DNA of 64,000 nucleotides, taken from Marinobacterium sp. xm-d-530 (GTDB taxonomy: Bacteria > Pseudomonadota > Gammaproteobacteria > Pseudomonadales > Balneatricaceae). The notes beneath the pieces are model-generated. The model saw only the letters and a program-made list of their open reading frames with translations, searched no databases and had not been told where the DNA came from. The position numbers were made by a program, and so were the translations under genes. This document shows, in pieces, positions 45,809 through 55,746 of this stretch (positions are counted from its first letter, which is position 1; every line of letters starts with the position of its first letter). The stretch is from assembly GCF_013283365.1 (NCBI RefSeq), contig NZ_WBYM01000001.1, positions 248,001 through 312,000 on the forward strand, given 5' to 3'.

Positions 45809-46313
45809 GTTGATTGCAACTGACCGATCTGAGCTGACAGAAGAGTCAGTTAAGTTAGCTTGGTCAGTTCTGGATGAAGTCATGGATCCGGAAGTACCGG
45901 TTGTGAGTCTTACTGACTTGGGTATTGTTCGCGAAATTACACCCGTTGGTGGAGTATTACAAGTCGTTTTAACGCCAACCTATTCCGGTTGTCCAGCCAC
46001 TGAGCACATTGAACAGAGCGCTAAACGAGCCCTTGAAGATTCGGGGTTCAACGCCGTCACCATTGAGCAAAGACTTGCACCCGCTTGGACGACAGACTGG
46101 ATTACAAAACGCGGTCGACTCCGTTTAAAAGAGTATGGCATAGCACCGCCCATCGGCAGTGCTGACAAGCCACAACTCGATCAAGCGATTCCTTGTCCAG
46201 TTTGTGATAGTACCAATACCAAAGAGATTACAGAATTTGGTTCCACAGCGTGTAAAGCGCTGTACCAATGTAACGACTGTCTAGAACCATTTGATTACTT
46301 CAAATGCATCTAG
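45795..46313 (+). CDS. paaD: Epoxidase iron-sulfur-type maturation/accessory protein PaaD
   Basis: A 172-residue protein with an N-terminal MIP18/DUF59 domain (WSVLDEVMDPEVPVVSLTDL, TYSGCPATEHIEQ) and a C-terminal zinc-ribbon (CPVCDS ... CKALYQCNDCLEPFDYFKC). It is required for epoxidase activity, probably in metal-centre maturation. It starts inside paaC, suggesting coupled translation. Confidence 0.93.
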   Translation: MHAGELIATDRSELTEESVKLAWSVLDEVMDPEVPVVSLTDLGIVREITPVGGVLQVVLTPTYSGCPATEHIEQSAKRALEDSGFNAVTIEQRLAPAWTTDWITKRGRLRLKEYGIAPPIGSADKPQLDQAIPCPVCDSTNTKEITEFGSTACKALYQCNDCLEPFDYFKCI

Positions 46314-46327
46314 GCCAGGGAGATAAA

Positions 46328-47404
46328 ATGAGCAACTTCCACCGTTTAAAAATTGCTGATCGCACAGAAGAGACACGCGACTCAGTCTCGTTAGCTTTCG
46401 AAGTACCGTGCGAGATTCAGGAACGTTTTCGATTTAATCAAGGTCAATACCTAACATTAAAAGCTAACATCAATAACGAAGAGGTACGCCGCTCTTATTC
46501 AATCTGCAGTGGTGTCCATGACAACGAGCTTAGAGTTGCTATAAAGCGAGTGCCTGACGGTTTGTTCTCCAACTTTGCCAATGATCAGTTGGCAATTGGG
46601 GATGAAATTGATGTCATGGAACCCATGGGGCACTTCTATACCGATCTTAATGAAGAGCACTCAGGTAACTATCTTTTAGTGGCAGCAGGCAGCGGTATCA
46701 CACCTATTCTATCGCAGGTAAAAACCATTTTGAGATCGGAGCCAAAAAGCCACGTCACACTGATATATGGCAACAGAGCGACGGGTTCCACCATGTTCAA
46801 AGATCAATTGGAAGATCTTAAAAACAGTTACATGGGACGTTTAAATCTCATCTTCATCTTCAGTCGCGAACAACAGGACATAGACCTTTATAGCGGTCAT
46901 ATCGACGCAGAGAAATGTGAAGCCCTCTTCTCTAGATGGATCGATGTTAAGCGATTAACGGATGTCTTTATTTGTGGTCCTCAATCAATGACAGAAACCG
47001 TGAGTGAATCACTTATTAAAGCGGGAGTCGCGAAGCAAAACGTTCATTTTGAGCTCTTCGGAACGACTCAGGGCAGTGAAAAAAGAGCACAGAGAACAGA
47101 AGCTGCTGAGCGTGCAACACACCTATCTAGCATTGAAATCATGCGCGATGGGCATGTTAAGCAGTTTGATCTTGCGCAGAACACGCAAAACATCCTAGAT
47201 GCAGCTAACGAACAAGGGGCAGAACTTCCCTATTCTTGTAAAGCAGGCGTCTGTTCAACCTGCAAATGCAAGGTGGTTGAGGGGCAGGTTGAGATGGATG
47301 TTAGCATCGGGCTTGAAGACTATGAGGTCAAAGAGGGGTTCGTACTCTCCTGTCAATCGTACCCAGTAAGCGACAAAGTCGTTCTAGATTTCGATCAAAT
47401 ATAA
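46328..47404 (+). CDS. paaE: Phenylacetyl-CoA epoxidase reductase PaaE
   Basis: A 358-residue reductase: an FAD-binding beta-barrel (RRSYSICSGVHD), an NADPH-binding domain (VAAGSGITPILSQ) and a C-terminal plant-type 2Fe-2S ferredoxin (CKAGVCSTCKCKVVEG, last Cys in LSCQ). It feeds electrons from NADPH to PaaAC. I start at ATG 46328 after AGGGAG, eight codons inside the longest frame, which would overlap paaD. Confidence 0.94.
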   Translation: MSNFHRLKIADRTEETRDSVSLAFEVPCEIQERFRFNQGQYLTLKANINNEEVRRSYSICSGVHDNELRVAIKRVPDGLFSNFANDQLAIGDEIDVMEPMGHFYTDLNEEHSGNYLLVAAGSGITPILSQVKTILRSEPKSHVTLIYGNRATGSTMFKDQLEDLKNSYMGRLNLIFIFSREQQDIDLYSGHIDAEKCEALFSRWIDVKRLTDVFICGPQSMTETVSESLIKAGVAKQNVHFELFGTTQGSEKRAQRTEAAERATHLSSIEIMRDGHVKQFDLAQNTQNILDAANEQGAELPYSCKAGVCSTCKCKVVEGQVEMDVSIGLEDYEVKEGFVLSCQSYPVSDKVVLDFDQI

Positions 47405-47432
47405 AAAACTATAATCAATAAACGGATTTATC

Positions 47433-49490
47433 ATGACATCAACACCAATCGTTCAAAGTTTCATCGCAGGCCAATGGATTGGTCAGAATGCTCATCAAAC
47501 ACTCAATAGTGCTATTAATGGTGATGCCGTCTTTTCTACTCACTCTGAAGCAATAGATTTTAGTTCAAGTCTGGACTACGCAAAGACGATTGGTCACAAA
47601 AGTCTGTTGGCTCTCGATTTTCAACAGCGAGCCACGCTGTTGAGAAACCTAGGCAAATATCTGATGGAGCATAAAGAGTCTCTCTATCAGATTTCTGCTC
47701 ATACTGGTGCTACAAGAAATGACAGCTGGATCGATATAGAAGGTGGTATTGCAACGCTGTTTGCTTATGCAAGCATGGGGCGTAATGAACTCCCCTCTGG
47801 CAATACAATTCACGAGGGAGATCCTGTCCAGCTGGGTAAGGTCGGACAATTTTTTGGCAGTCACATCCTAGTTCCGAAGCAAGGTGCTGCAGTTCATATC
47901 AATGCATTTAACTTTCCTATATGGGGAATGTTAGAAAAATTCGCCCCCAATTTTATTGCTGGCGTGCCCGCTATCGTTAAACCTGCCTCGCAAACCTCTT
48001 ACTTAACCGAGGCGTGCGTGAAGCTGATGCATCAATCTAATCTGCTTCCATTAGGAGCTATACAACTGATCATAGGGTCTACAGGTGACCTGTTGGATCG
48101 ACTTGATTCTCAAGACATCGTAACCTTTACCGGCTCTGCAGACACCGCTCGGATGTTAAAAAGCAATGCGAACATTCTAAATCACTCTATTCCATTCAAT
48201 GCAGAGGCGGACTCATTAAACTGTGCGATCCTAGCACCTGATGTGACACCAGAGGATGCAGAATTCGATCTTTTTGTTAAAGAGGTGGCGCGTGAGATGA
48301 CGGTCAAAGCAGGACAAAAATGTACTGCAATCCGTCGTATCCTAGTCCCAGAGCATCTTATCGAACCGGTTTCAGGTGCATTAACACAGAGACTGGGTAA
48401 AACGACTTTAGGTGATCCAACGATTGAAGGTGTTCGAATGGGAGCCCTTGCTTCAATAGATCAGCAGCGTGATGTACAAGAAAAACTAGAGATGTTGATG
48501 TCCAGCAGCGACGTGCTTCTTGGTAGAGGTGCAGAGTGCAAACCCTTTGGTGAAGGCACTGAAAAGGGCGCGTTCTTTGAACCTACATTGCTACTAAACA
48601 CCTCTCCAGACGCAGAGGGAGGGGCTCACGATATTGAACCTTTTGGACCTGTTAGCACACTGATGCCGTACAGAGACGTTGATCACGCTTGCACACTCGC
48701 TGCACGCGGCAAAGGCTCTTTGGTGACAACATTAACCACTAAAGACCCTGCCATCGCAGGCGTGGTAGCACCTAAACTGGCTGTATGGCATGGACGCGTT
48801 CACATTTTGGACGAACGTTCATCAAAAGAATCTACTGGTCACGGGTCACCGTTACCCATGCTTAAACATGGCGGACCAGGTCGAGCTGGCGGCGGTGAAG
48901 AATTAGGCGGAATTCGAGCGGTTAAACACTACATGCAACGTGCTTCTGTTCAAGGATCACCAACGATGCTGATGGCGGTGACAGGCCAATATGTCCGTGG
49001 CGCAGACAAAATCGAAAAACCGCTTCATCCATTCCGTTACCATTTCGATGAGCTCGAGATCGGTCAGACTCTATTAACTCACAGAAGAACGGTTACAGAA
49101 GCTGATATTGTTAATTTTGGATGCCTCTCAGGCGATCATTTTTACATGCACTTCGATGAGCAAGCGGCCTGTGACTCCATGTTCGAGAAACGCATCGCTC
49201 ATGGCTATTTTGTGCTTTCAGCGGCCGCTGGCCTATTCGTTGATCCGGGTGTAGGGCCTGTCCTGGCCAACTATGGTTTAGACACACTCAGATTCGTAAA
49301 CCCTGTTGGTATCGGCGATACCATACAAGCTAGAATCACATGCAAGACGAAAATTGACCAAGGTAAAGTCAACAACAAAGGCGATGCTATCGGTGTTGTC
49401 TCTTGGGATGTCGAAGTCGTTAATCAAAACGGTGAGCTTGTCGCAAGCTACGATATCCTGACCCTTGTTCAAAAATCGCAAAAGCCATAA
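47433..49490 (+). CDS. paaZ: Bifunctional oxepin-CoA hydrolase / 3-oxo-5,6-dehydrosuberyl-CoA semialdehyde dehydrogenase
   Basis: A 685-residue fusion: an aldehyde dehydrogenase domain (about 1-520) with E258 and C297 (AGQKCTAIRR), ending in GPGRAGGGEELGG, and an R-specific enoyl-CoA hydratase domain (about 535-685) with the Asp/His pair in SGDHFYMHFDE and AHGYFVLSAAAGLF. The hydratase half opens the oxepin ring and the dehydrogenase half oxidises the resulting semialdehyde. Both active sites are intact, so it does not need the shorter BoxD-like protein. Last gene of the paaABCDEZ unit. Confidence 0.95.
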   Translation: MTSTPIVQSFIAGQWIGQNAHQTLNSAINGDAVFSTHSEAIDFSSSLDYAKTIGHKSLLALDFQQRATLLRNLGKYLMEHKESLYQISAHTGATRNDSWIDIEGGIATLFAYASMGRNELPSGNTIHEGDPVQLGKVGQFFGSHILVPKQGAAVHINAFNFPIWGMLEKFAPNFIAGVPAIVKPASQTSYLTEACVKLMHQSNLLPLGAIQLIIGSTGDLLDRLDSQDIVTFTGSADTARMLKSNANILNHSIPFNAEADSLNCAILAPDVTPEDAEFDLFVKEVAREMTVKAGQKCTAIRRILVPEHLIEPVSGALTQRLGKTTLGDPTIEGVRMGALASIDQQRDVQEKLEMLMSSSDVLLGRGAECKPFGEGTEKGAFFEPTLLLNTSPDAEGGAHDIEPFGPVSTLMPYRDVDHACTLAARGKGSLVTTLTTKDPAIAGVVAPKLAVWHGRVHILDERSSKESTGHGSPLPMLKHGGPGRAGGGEELGGIRAVKHYMQRASVQGSPTMLMAVTGQYVRGADKIEKPLHPFRYHFDELEIGQTLLTHRRTVTEADIVNFGCLSGDHFYMHFDEQAACDSMFEKRIAHGYFVLSAAAGLFVDPGVGPVLANYGLDTLRFVNPVGIGDTIQARITCKTKIDQGKVNNKGDAIGVVSWDVEVVNQNGELVASYDILTLVQKSQKP

Positions 49491-49608
49491 TTTTTTGTGA
49501 ATTAGTTGGAAAAGTGCATAGATTTAGAGACGACACGTGATATGTTGTACACCTAAACAATAAGCTTCGTATCCAAAAACTACAGATAATAAATAGAGTA
49601 TAGCGTTA

Positions 49609-50067
49609 ATGGATATTCCACAGTTAAAGCACTTCGCATCACTGCGTGTTGAAATTGCTACACCCCAGGAGATAGGTGCAGCACAATTTGGCACGCGCAG
49701 AGTGATTCCGATTACAGGTGGCACCGTTCAAGGTAAGGGCTGGAATGGCCGTGTTTTACCTGGTGGTGCTGACTTTCAACGTATCGTTTCACCAAGATTA
49801 GCCGAACTGGATGCACGTTATGTGCTTGAGTCGGATGATGGCGAGACCATATTTGTACAGAATCGAGCACTGCGCGCTGCTGATCCAGAAGTAACACAAA
49901 AGATCATCGATGGAATCCCCGTCGATCCAAGCGAAGTCTACTTCAAGTGCACCCCTATTTTTGAAACCAGTGCCGAACGCTTTCAGTGGATTACGGAACG
50001 TCTGTTTATCGGCACGGGTGTTCGTAAACCTGACTGTGTAGAGATCGATTTTTTTGAGGTCATATGA
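49609..50067 (+). CDS. DUF3237 domain protein
   Basis: A 152-residue protein of the DUF3237 (UPF0311) family: FASLRVEIATPQEIGAAQFG, RVIPITGGTVQGKGWNGRVL, LPGGADFQ, ALDARYVLESDDGE-like wording. The family forms a small beta-barrel of unknown function, often found beside aromatic or terpenoid degradation genes. The ribosome-binding site is weak. It overlaps the next gene by four bases (ATGA), so it is probably co-expressed with the TRAP transporter. Confidence 0.85.
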   Translation: MDIPQLKHFASLRVEIATPQEIGAAQFGTRRVIPITGGTVQGKGWNGRVLPGGADFQRIVSPRLAELDARYVLESDDGETIFVQNRALRAADPEVTQKIIDGIPVDPSEVYFKCTPIFETSAERFQWITERLFIGTGVRKPDCVEIDFFEVI

Positions 50068-50594
50068 GTAACGAGACTACCCTTAGCCGCGCGGAGTGGC
50101 TAGATCAACACTACCCAGAGCCCGGCCCCTTCAGATGGATCGCTTTTGGCTTAGAAGTCATAGCGGCTTGTGGCCTCTTCTTTTTAATGATGTTGACCGT
50201 TGCCGATGTCTTCGGCCGTTACCTCTTCAACAATGGGGTTGATGGTGCTTTTGAGATCACCCAACTAGGTCTTGCCATCATTATCTTCGCCGAAATGCCT
50301 GTTGTGACATGGCGTGGAGGACACATTTTAGTGGACCTTTTAGACTCAACACTTGGCCACAAAATCGTGCGTATTCTGGCTATGTTTTCGGCACTGGCGA
50401 TCTCAACCTCCTTCTACGTTGTCGGTGTACGTATTTGGCAACTGGGTGCACGAAAACTGCGCCGAGGCGAGGTAACAGAATACTTGGAACTACCAGTAGG
50501 CTATCTAATTGAGTACATCGCCGTCATGAGTTGGTTCACTGCACTGGGTATGATCACCTATGGCATCTATCGTATATACAAAGAGAAGCATTAA
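50064..50594 (+). CDS. dctQ: TRAP transporter small permease (DctQ type)
   Basis: A 176-residue protein with four predicted membrane spans and the DctQ wording TVADVFGRYLFNNGVDGAFE and TWRGGHILVDLL. It partners the large permease of a tripartite ATP-independent periplasmic transporter driven by an ion gradient. It overlaps the DUF3237 stop and precedes dctM by 12 bases. Confidence 0.92.
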   Translation: MSNETTLSRAEWLDQHYPEPGPFRWIAFGLEVIAACGLFFLMMLTVADVFGRYLFNNGVDGAFEITQLGLAIIIFAEMPVVTWRGGHILVDLLDSTLGHKIVRILAMFSALAISTSFYVVGVRIWQLGARKLRRGEVTEYLELPVGYLIEYIAVMSWFTALGMITYGIYRIYKEKH

Positions 50595-50606
50595 GGATTT
50601 ATCACG

Positions 50607-51935
50607 ATGACCGCAGTAATTATAGGCTTCGCGCTCCTTATCTTTTTAATTCTAGTCATCCGAATGCCCATCGCCTTTGCGATGGCGATCGTCGGGTTCT
50701 TTGGTTTCGCTATTTTACAGGGCCTAACTCTTGATAACCTTTTCGACTTCCGTTGGAAAGCATCACTGACTTTGGCTTCTAACCGTGTCATTGAGACGGC
50801 ACAGGAGTACTCTCTCTCAGTAGTCCCTCTGTTCATATTAATGGGTAACTTTGTCACTCGCTCAGGCCTGTCTCAAGAGCTATACAACGCCGCTTATACT
50901 TTTTTGGGTCATCGTCGCGGCGGTCTCGCCATGTCTACGGTTGTTGCGTGTGGTGGCTTCTCTGCTATTTGTGGCTCCAGCCTAGCAACGTCGGCGACCA
51001 TGGCCAAGGTTGCACTGCCACCAATGCGTAAGTTTGGTTATGCCGATTCACTTGCAACCGCATCCATTGCAGCGGGCGGTACACTTGGCATTCTGATACC
51101 ACCGTCAGTCATCCTTGTTATTTACGGCCTACTGACAGAGACCAGTATCCGCGAACTGTTTGCGGCAGGTTTTATACCAGGTCTTTTAGGCGTCATTCTT
51201 TACATGTTAGCTGTGCGCTGGGTCGTTATGCGCAATCCTAAATCGGGCCCAGCCGGTGAGAAATTCACCTGGGCAGAACGCATGCAGGCACTGAAAGGCA
51301 TCTGGGGTGTACTTCTGCTGTTCACGATCGTAATGGGCGGTATCTACTTAGGCGTCTTTACGCCTACCGAAGCAGCCGGTATTGGTGCGGCAGGCGCATT
51401 CTTGATCGCCCTACTTCGTGGACAACTCAATCTGGTGAAAACCTACGAAGTACTGTCGGATACCGTTCGAACATCGACCATGCTATTTGCCGTGATCATC
51501 GGCGCATTGATCTTCTCTGACTTCATCAACCGTGCCGGTCTACCCGTTTGGCTTCTTGAGTTTGTGCAGTCGCTTGATGTCTCTCCCATGGCCGTCATTA
51601 TCGTTATTCTTTGCATCTACATTCTTTTGGGAATGGTATTTGAAAGCCTATCAATGCTGCTGCTAACGGTCCCTGTGTTCTACCCGTTGATTGATAGCCT
51701 AGGATTCGATCTTGTCTGGTATGGCATCGTGGTGGTTGTAGTGACAGAGATCAGTCTGATTACACCGCCGGTGGGTATGAACGTATTTGTCCTCAGCGCT
51801 GTTCTCAAAGACATTAAAACCGGCACGATCTTTAAAGGCGTAACACCATTCTGGTGTGCCGACATTGTACGCTTAGCACTGATCGTCGCTTTTGTACCGA
51901 TCACCCTATTCTTGCCGGATCTGCTATATCGTTAA
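50607..51935 (+). CDS. dctM: TRAP transporter large permease (DctM type)
   Basis: A 442-residue protein with about 12 membrane spans and the family signatures FVTRSGLSQELYNAAY, GGFSAICGSSLATSATMAK, AAGGTLGILIPPSVILVIYG and TEISLITPPVGMNVFVL. It forms the translocation channel. The substrate is not evident from sequence; the position after paaZ suggests an organic acid. Confidence 0.93.
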   Translation: MTAVIIGFALLIFLILVIRMPIAFAMAIVGFFGFAILQGLTLDNLFDFRWKASLTLASNRVIETAQEYSLSVVPLFILMGNFVTRSGLSQELYNAAYTFLGHRRGGLAMSTVVACGGFSAICGSSLATSATMAKVALPPMRKFGYADSLATASIAAGGTLGILIPPSVILVIYGLLTETSIRELFAAGFIPGLLGVILYMLAVRWVVMRNPKSGPAGEKFTWAERMQALKGIWGVLLLFTIVMGGIYLGVFTPTEAAGIGAAGAFLIALLRGQLNLVKTYEVLSDTVRTSTMLFAVIIGALIFSDFINRAGLPVWLLEFVQSLDVSPMAVIIVILCIYILLGMVFESLSMLLLTVPVFYPLIDSLGFDLVWYGIVVVVVTEISLITPPVGMNVFVLSAVLKDIKTGTIFKGVTPFWCADIVRLALIVAFVPITLFLPDLLYR

Positions 51936-52029
51936 CAGTTTCGACTAAGGTGCAGTGGAAGTCATCCCTAAAATAACTTTTACTGTTTTTTTACTATAAA
52001 AATAACCATTTAAAATGAGAGCAATAAAC

Positions 52030-53037
52030 ATGACCAACCTAAAACTTAAAGCAATCGGCCTAGCGGTAGGCGCTGCAATCTCAATGAACGCAATGGCTGA
52101 AACAACCATGCGTGTTGCGACTTGGCTACCACCTACTCACCCACAAAACTCTGTTGCGATGCCAGAGTTCAAAAAGATGGTTGAAGAGGCAACTGAAGGC
52201 CGCGTTAAGGTTGTTATCGAAAACTTCCAAGGTCACCCAAAGACAATCTACTCGTCAGTAGAAGATGGCATCATTGATGCCTCTTGGGGTGTAAACGCTT
52301 ACACGCCAGGTCGCTTTGCTTTAACCGGTGTTGCTGAAATCCCAGGTGAAATGTCGGATGCAGAAGATGCATCTGTAGCATTATGGAAGGTGCAGCAAGA
52401 GTATTTTGCTGATGCCAACGAATACGAAGGCCTAGAACTACTAGGCATGTGGGTACACGCACCTGGCATTATCCACTCTAAATTCCGTATCAACAGCTTA
52501 GACGACCTCAAGGGTAAAAAGATCCGTCTTGGCGGCGGTATGGTCAATGAACTAGCTGCACGCTTGGAAGTGACCCCTGTCGGCGGTTCAGCGCCTAGCT
52601 CTTACGAGAAGCTGCAGCAAGGTGTTGTTGATGGTACCTTCCTTCCAGCTGGTGAACACAAGTTCTTTAAACTGGATGAAGTCACTGACCACCTAACCGT
52701 CTTCCCAACAGCGCTTTACACCATTGTGTTCAGCTTCGTAGCAAACCAGGAATTCATGGAAGATCTAGATCCAAAAGATGCTGAAGCAATCCGTGCAGCT
52801 CTAGGTGAAAATCTATCTCGAATGCAAGGTAAGACATGGCAGGATATGGATGCGATCGGCATGACGCATGCAAAAGAGGTAGGTACTAACATCCATATGG
52901 TTGATAGCTACGAAAAACTCGCTGCAGACATGCGTAACACTATGAAGGGTCTTGACGCAATGTGGATGGAATCGGTAGCCGATCGCGGTGTCGATGCAAA
53001 AGCCGCTCTTGAAGCGTTCCGTAACTACCAAAAGTAA
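52030..53037 (+). CDS. dctP: TRAP transporter substrate-binding protein (DctP type)
   Basis: A 335-residue periplasmic protein with a signal peptide (LKAIGLAVGAAISMNAMAE, cut after AMA). The DctP fold follows: MRVATWLPPTHPQNSVAMPE, LDDLKGKKIRLGGGMVNELA and the conserved Arg in the KIRLGG strand that usually binds a carboxylate. ATG 52030 begins MTNLKLK; a start at 52015 would add five residues. Its order after the permeases (Q-M-P) is less common. The ligand is unknown. Confidence 0.92.
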   Translation: MTNLKLKAIGLAVGAAISMNAMAETTMRVATWLPPTHPQNSVAMPEFKKMVEEATEGRVKVVIENFQGHPKTIYSSVEDGIIDASWGVNAYTPGRFALTGVAEIPGEMSDAEDASVALWKVQQEYFADANEYEGLELLGMWVHAPGIIHSKFRINSLDDLKGKKIRLGGGMVNELAARLEVTPVGGSAPSSYEKLQQGVVDGTFLPAGEHKFFKLDEVTDHLTVFPTALYTIVFSFVANQEFMEDLDPKDAEAIRAALGENLSRMQGKTWQDMDAIGMTHAKEVGTNIHMVDSYEKLAADMRNTMKGLDAMWMESVADRGVDAKAALEAFRNYQK

Positions 53038-53053
53038 TCTGTTCTAAATAATC

Positions 53054-53082
53054 AAAGGGAAGCATATGCTTCCCTTTTTTGT
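53054..53082 (+). terminator. Terminator after dctP
   Basis: AAAGGGAAGCAT-ATGCTTCCCTTTTTTG, a perfect 12-base palindrome running into a T tract, 17 bases past the dctP stop. Confidence 0.88.
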
Positions 53083-53100
53083 GCTCGACGTATTATAAAT

Positions 53101-53615
53101 AGGTATAAAGTCGGTGGTGGCAGCGTACTGGACAGTTCTAAATTAATCGCTGCTGGTATCGCGAATCCAACTGTTGATCCATGGGAAATTGTAAGAAGCG
53201 GTGGAAGAGCAGCACAAACAGCACTCCCTATTGGAGCAGTGTTGACTCTGCCGGCAACAGGATCGGAGTCAAATGGTAACGCGGTCATTAGCCGTCGCGC
53301 TACAGGAGCCAGAAAACTATGAGGTAAGAGCAAATATTATTTGGTCGGCGACAATGGCTCTGAACGCCTTGATTGGCGCCGGTGTACCTCAGGAATGGGT
53401 GACACACATGATTAGCCATGAAATCACAGCAGAACATGGTTTAGATCATGCCCAAACACTTGCCATCGTTCTACCAAGCCTAATGACCCACCAAAAAGAG
53501 TCAAAACGAGAGAAGCTACTGCAATACGCAGAAAGAGTATGGTATGACAGCACTGGGAGAACATCAAAAGATCGATCTACAAGCAAGCCGAGAGATACTA
53601 GAAGCGGCGCGCTAG
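53101..53615 (+). pseudogene. YqhD-like iron-containing alcohol dehydrogenase remnant with internal deletions
   Basis: From 53110 the frame reads VGGGSVLDSSKLIAAGIANP to GAVLTLPATGSESNGNAVIS. It then breaks near 53290, resumes in another frame with PENYEVRANIIWSATMALNA, LIGAGVPQEWVTHMISHEIT and HGLDHAQTLAIVLPSL to KLLQYAERV. After a second break it ends with YGMTALGEHQKIDLQASREI and LEAAR before TAG (53615). All three pieces are YqhD-type dehydrogenase in the right order. The segment with part of the metal site and about 100 residues near the end are missing. Confidence 0.85.
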
Positions 53616-53619
53616 AAAC

Positions 53620-53647
53620 AAAAAACCCGGCACAAGCCGGGTTTTTT
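53620..53647 (-). terminator. Terminator of the alpha operon (bidirectional)
   Basis: AAAAAACCCGGC-ACAA-GCCGGGTTTTTT lies 18 bases after the rplQ stop on the minus strand. It is symmetric, so it can also stop transcripts from the pseudogene side. Confidence 0.9.
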
Positions 53648-53664
53648 ATGGATCAACACAGTGC

Positions 53665-54045
53665 TTAGTCTTCAGAAGACTCAGCAACTGGACGATCAAC
53701 TAGTTCTACGTAAGCCATTGGAGCCGAATCACCAGCACGGAAACCGCACTTAAGGATACGAACATAGCCGCCTGGGCGAGTAGCGTAACGCTGACCCAGT
53801 TCGTTGAATAGTTTACCTACTGCTGCATCGCTACGTGTACGGGCAAAAGCCAGACGACGGTTAGCAACAGAGTCGTTTTTCGCCAATGTGATTAGTGGCT
53901 CAACAACAGAACGAAGTTCTTTAGCTTTTGGCAGAGTTGTTTTGATCAATTCGTGCTCGATCAAAGAAACTGCCATGTTCTTGAACATCGCTTTGCGGTG
54001 TGAGCTGGTACGATTCAAATGACGACCAGATTTACGATGACGCAT
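53665..54045 (-). CDS. rplQ: 50S ribosomal protein L17
   Basis: A 126-residue basic protein starting [20 protein letters not shown], the L17 signature, with [15 protein letters not shown] near the end. Last gene of the alpha operon, 33 bases after rpoA, followed by a terminator. Confidence 0.97.
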   Translation of the reverse strand: MRHRKSGRHLNRTSSHRKAMFKNMAVSLIEHELIKTTLPKAKELRSVVEPLITLAKNDSVANRRLAFARTRSDAAVGKLFNELGQRYATRPGGYVRILKCGFRAGDSAPMAYVELVDRPVAESSED

Positions 54046-54078
54046 CTTATCTATCCTTTAAAACTTAGCTAAGTCGAC

Positions 54079-55083
54079 TTAAGAAGCCACTTTGTCGTCG
54101 CCTTTAAGAGAAGCTGGTGGCCAGTTCTCAAGACGCATACCTAGTGACAGACCTTTAGACGCAAGAACGTCTTTGATCTCTGTAAGTGACTTTTTACCCA
54201 AGTTCGGAGTTTTTAGCAGTTCAACTTCGGTGCGCTGAATTAGGTCACCGATGTAGTAGATCTGCTCAGCCTTCAAACAGTTCGCGGAACGCACAGTTAG
54301 CTCAAGATCATCAACAGGACGTAGAAGTACTGGATCGATCTCTGGCTCTGCTGGCTCAGACTTCGCTTGTTCGCTTGCATCTTCAAGGTCAACAAATACT
54401 GCTAGCTGTTGCTGCAGAATTGTTGCCGCACGACGGATGCACTCTTCTGGATCGATTGTGCCGTTAGACTCAATATCGATAACCAGTTTGTCTAGGTCTG
54501 TACGCTGTTCAACACGCGCAGCTTCAACTGCGTAAGAAACACGTAGTACTGGGCTGTAGCTAGCGTCTAGCTGCAGACGGCCAATAGCACGTGTCTCATC
54601 GTCTTCGCTAGTACGAGCATCAGCAGGTACGTAGCCGCGACCGCGGGAAACAGTTAGGCGCATGTTCAGACTGCCAGCGCTAGTAAGCGTAGCAATCACG
54701 TGTTCCGGATTAGCGATTTCAACGTCTTGGTTTAGCTGGATATCTGCAGCTGTAACTGCACCAGGACCCGACTTGTTGATTGTCAGCACCGCTTCGTCGC
54801 CGTTGTGCATGATGATCGCAACACCTTTAAGGTTCAGGAGGATCTCAATGACATCTTCCTGAACACCTTCGATGCTGCTGTACTCATGCAGAACACCGTC
54901 GATTTCTACTTCTGTAATTGCACAACCAGGCATAGAAGATAGAAGGATACGGCGCAGCGCATTACCCAAGGTGTGACCGAAGCCACGCTCTAGAGGTTCC
55001 AATGTAACCTTAGCGCGAGTCTTGCTAATCTCCTGTACGTCGATGTGACGTGGGCTTAGAAACTCATTTACTGAACTCTGCAT
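54079..55083 (-). CDS. rpoA: DNA-directed RNA polymerase alpha subunit
   Basis: A 334-residue protein. The N-terminal domain (about 1-235) has [19 protein letters not shown] for dimerisation and beta/beta-prime assembly; the C-terminal domain (about 250-325) has [32 protein letters not shown] for binding UP elements and activators. It lies between rpsD and rplQ as expected. Confidence 0.98.
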   Translation of the reverse strand: MQSSVNEFLSPRHIDVQEISKTRAKVTLEPLERGFGHTLGNALRRILLSSMPGCAITEVEIDGVLHEYSSIEGVQEDVIEILLNLKGVAIIMHNGDEAVLTINKSGPGAVTAADIQLNQDVEIANPEHVIATLTSAGSLNMRLTVSRGRGYVPADARTSEDDETRAIGRLQLDASYSPVLRVSYAVEAARVEQRTDLDKLVIDIESNGTIDPEECIRRAATILQQQLAVFVDLEDASEQAKSEPAEPEIDPVLLRPVDDLELTVRSANCLKAEQIYYIGDLIQRTEVELLKTPNLGKKSLTEIKDVLASKGLSLGMRLENWPPASLKGDDKVAS

Positions 55084-55105
55084 AGTTCCACCGTTTAATT
55101 AAAAA

Positions 55106-55726
55106 TTACTTAGAGTAAAGTTCGACGATCAACTGTTCGTTGATCTCAGCTGGTAGTTCTGCGCGTTCTGGCATGGCTTTAAAAGTGCCTTCCATTTTTG
55201 CAGAGTCAACTTCAACCCACTCTACCGGTGCACGCTGTGCAGCCAGTTCCAACGCCGCTTTAATACGTAGTTGGTTTTTAGCTTTTTCACGTACTGCAAC
55301 CACATCGCCCGCTGCTACTTGGTAAGAAGCAACGTTTACTACTTCACCGTTAACAGTGATTGAGCGGTGAGAAACGATCTGACGTGCTTCAGCACGTGTA
55401 GAGCCGTAACCCATGCGGAATACAACGTTATCCAAACGGCTTTCAAGAAGTTGCAGAAGGTTTTCACCTGTTGCGCCTTTACGACGTGCTGCTTCTTTGT
55501 AGTAGCCGCGGAATTGCTTTTCTAGTACGCCGTAAATACGACGAACTTTCTGTTTTTCACGAAGCTGTAGACCGTAGTCTGACAAACGACCGCGACGAGC
55601 GCCGTGTACGCCAGGTACAGTTTCAGCCTTGCACTTGCTGTCTAGTGCGCGAACACCGCTCTTAAGAAAGAGATCAGTGCCTTCGCGGCGAGACAACTTG
55701 CACTTAGGTCCAATATAACGAGCCAT
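55106..55726 (-). CDS. rpsD: 30S ribosomal protein S4
   Basis: A 206-residue protein with [20 protein letters not shown] and an S4 RNA-binding domain ([20 protein letters not shown]). S4 nucleates 16S rRNA folding and, in related bacteria, represses its own operon by binding the rpsM leader; such a leader is visible at 56514-56585. Third gene of the alpha operon. Confidence 0.98.
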   Translation of the reverse strand: MARYIGPKCKLSRREGTDLFLKSGVRALDSKCKAETVPGVHGARRGRLSDYGLQLREKQKVRRIYGVLEKQFRGYYKEAARRKGATGENLLQLLESRLDNVVFRMGYGSTRAEARQIVSHRSITVNGEVVNVASYQVAAGDVVAVREKAKNQLRIKAALELAAQRAPVEWVEVDSAKMEGTFKAMPERAELPAEINEQLIVELYSK

Positions 55727-55746
55727 AATTACTTACCGTCTCCAGA

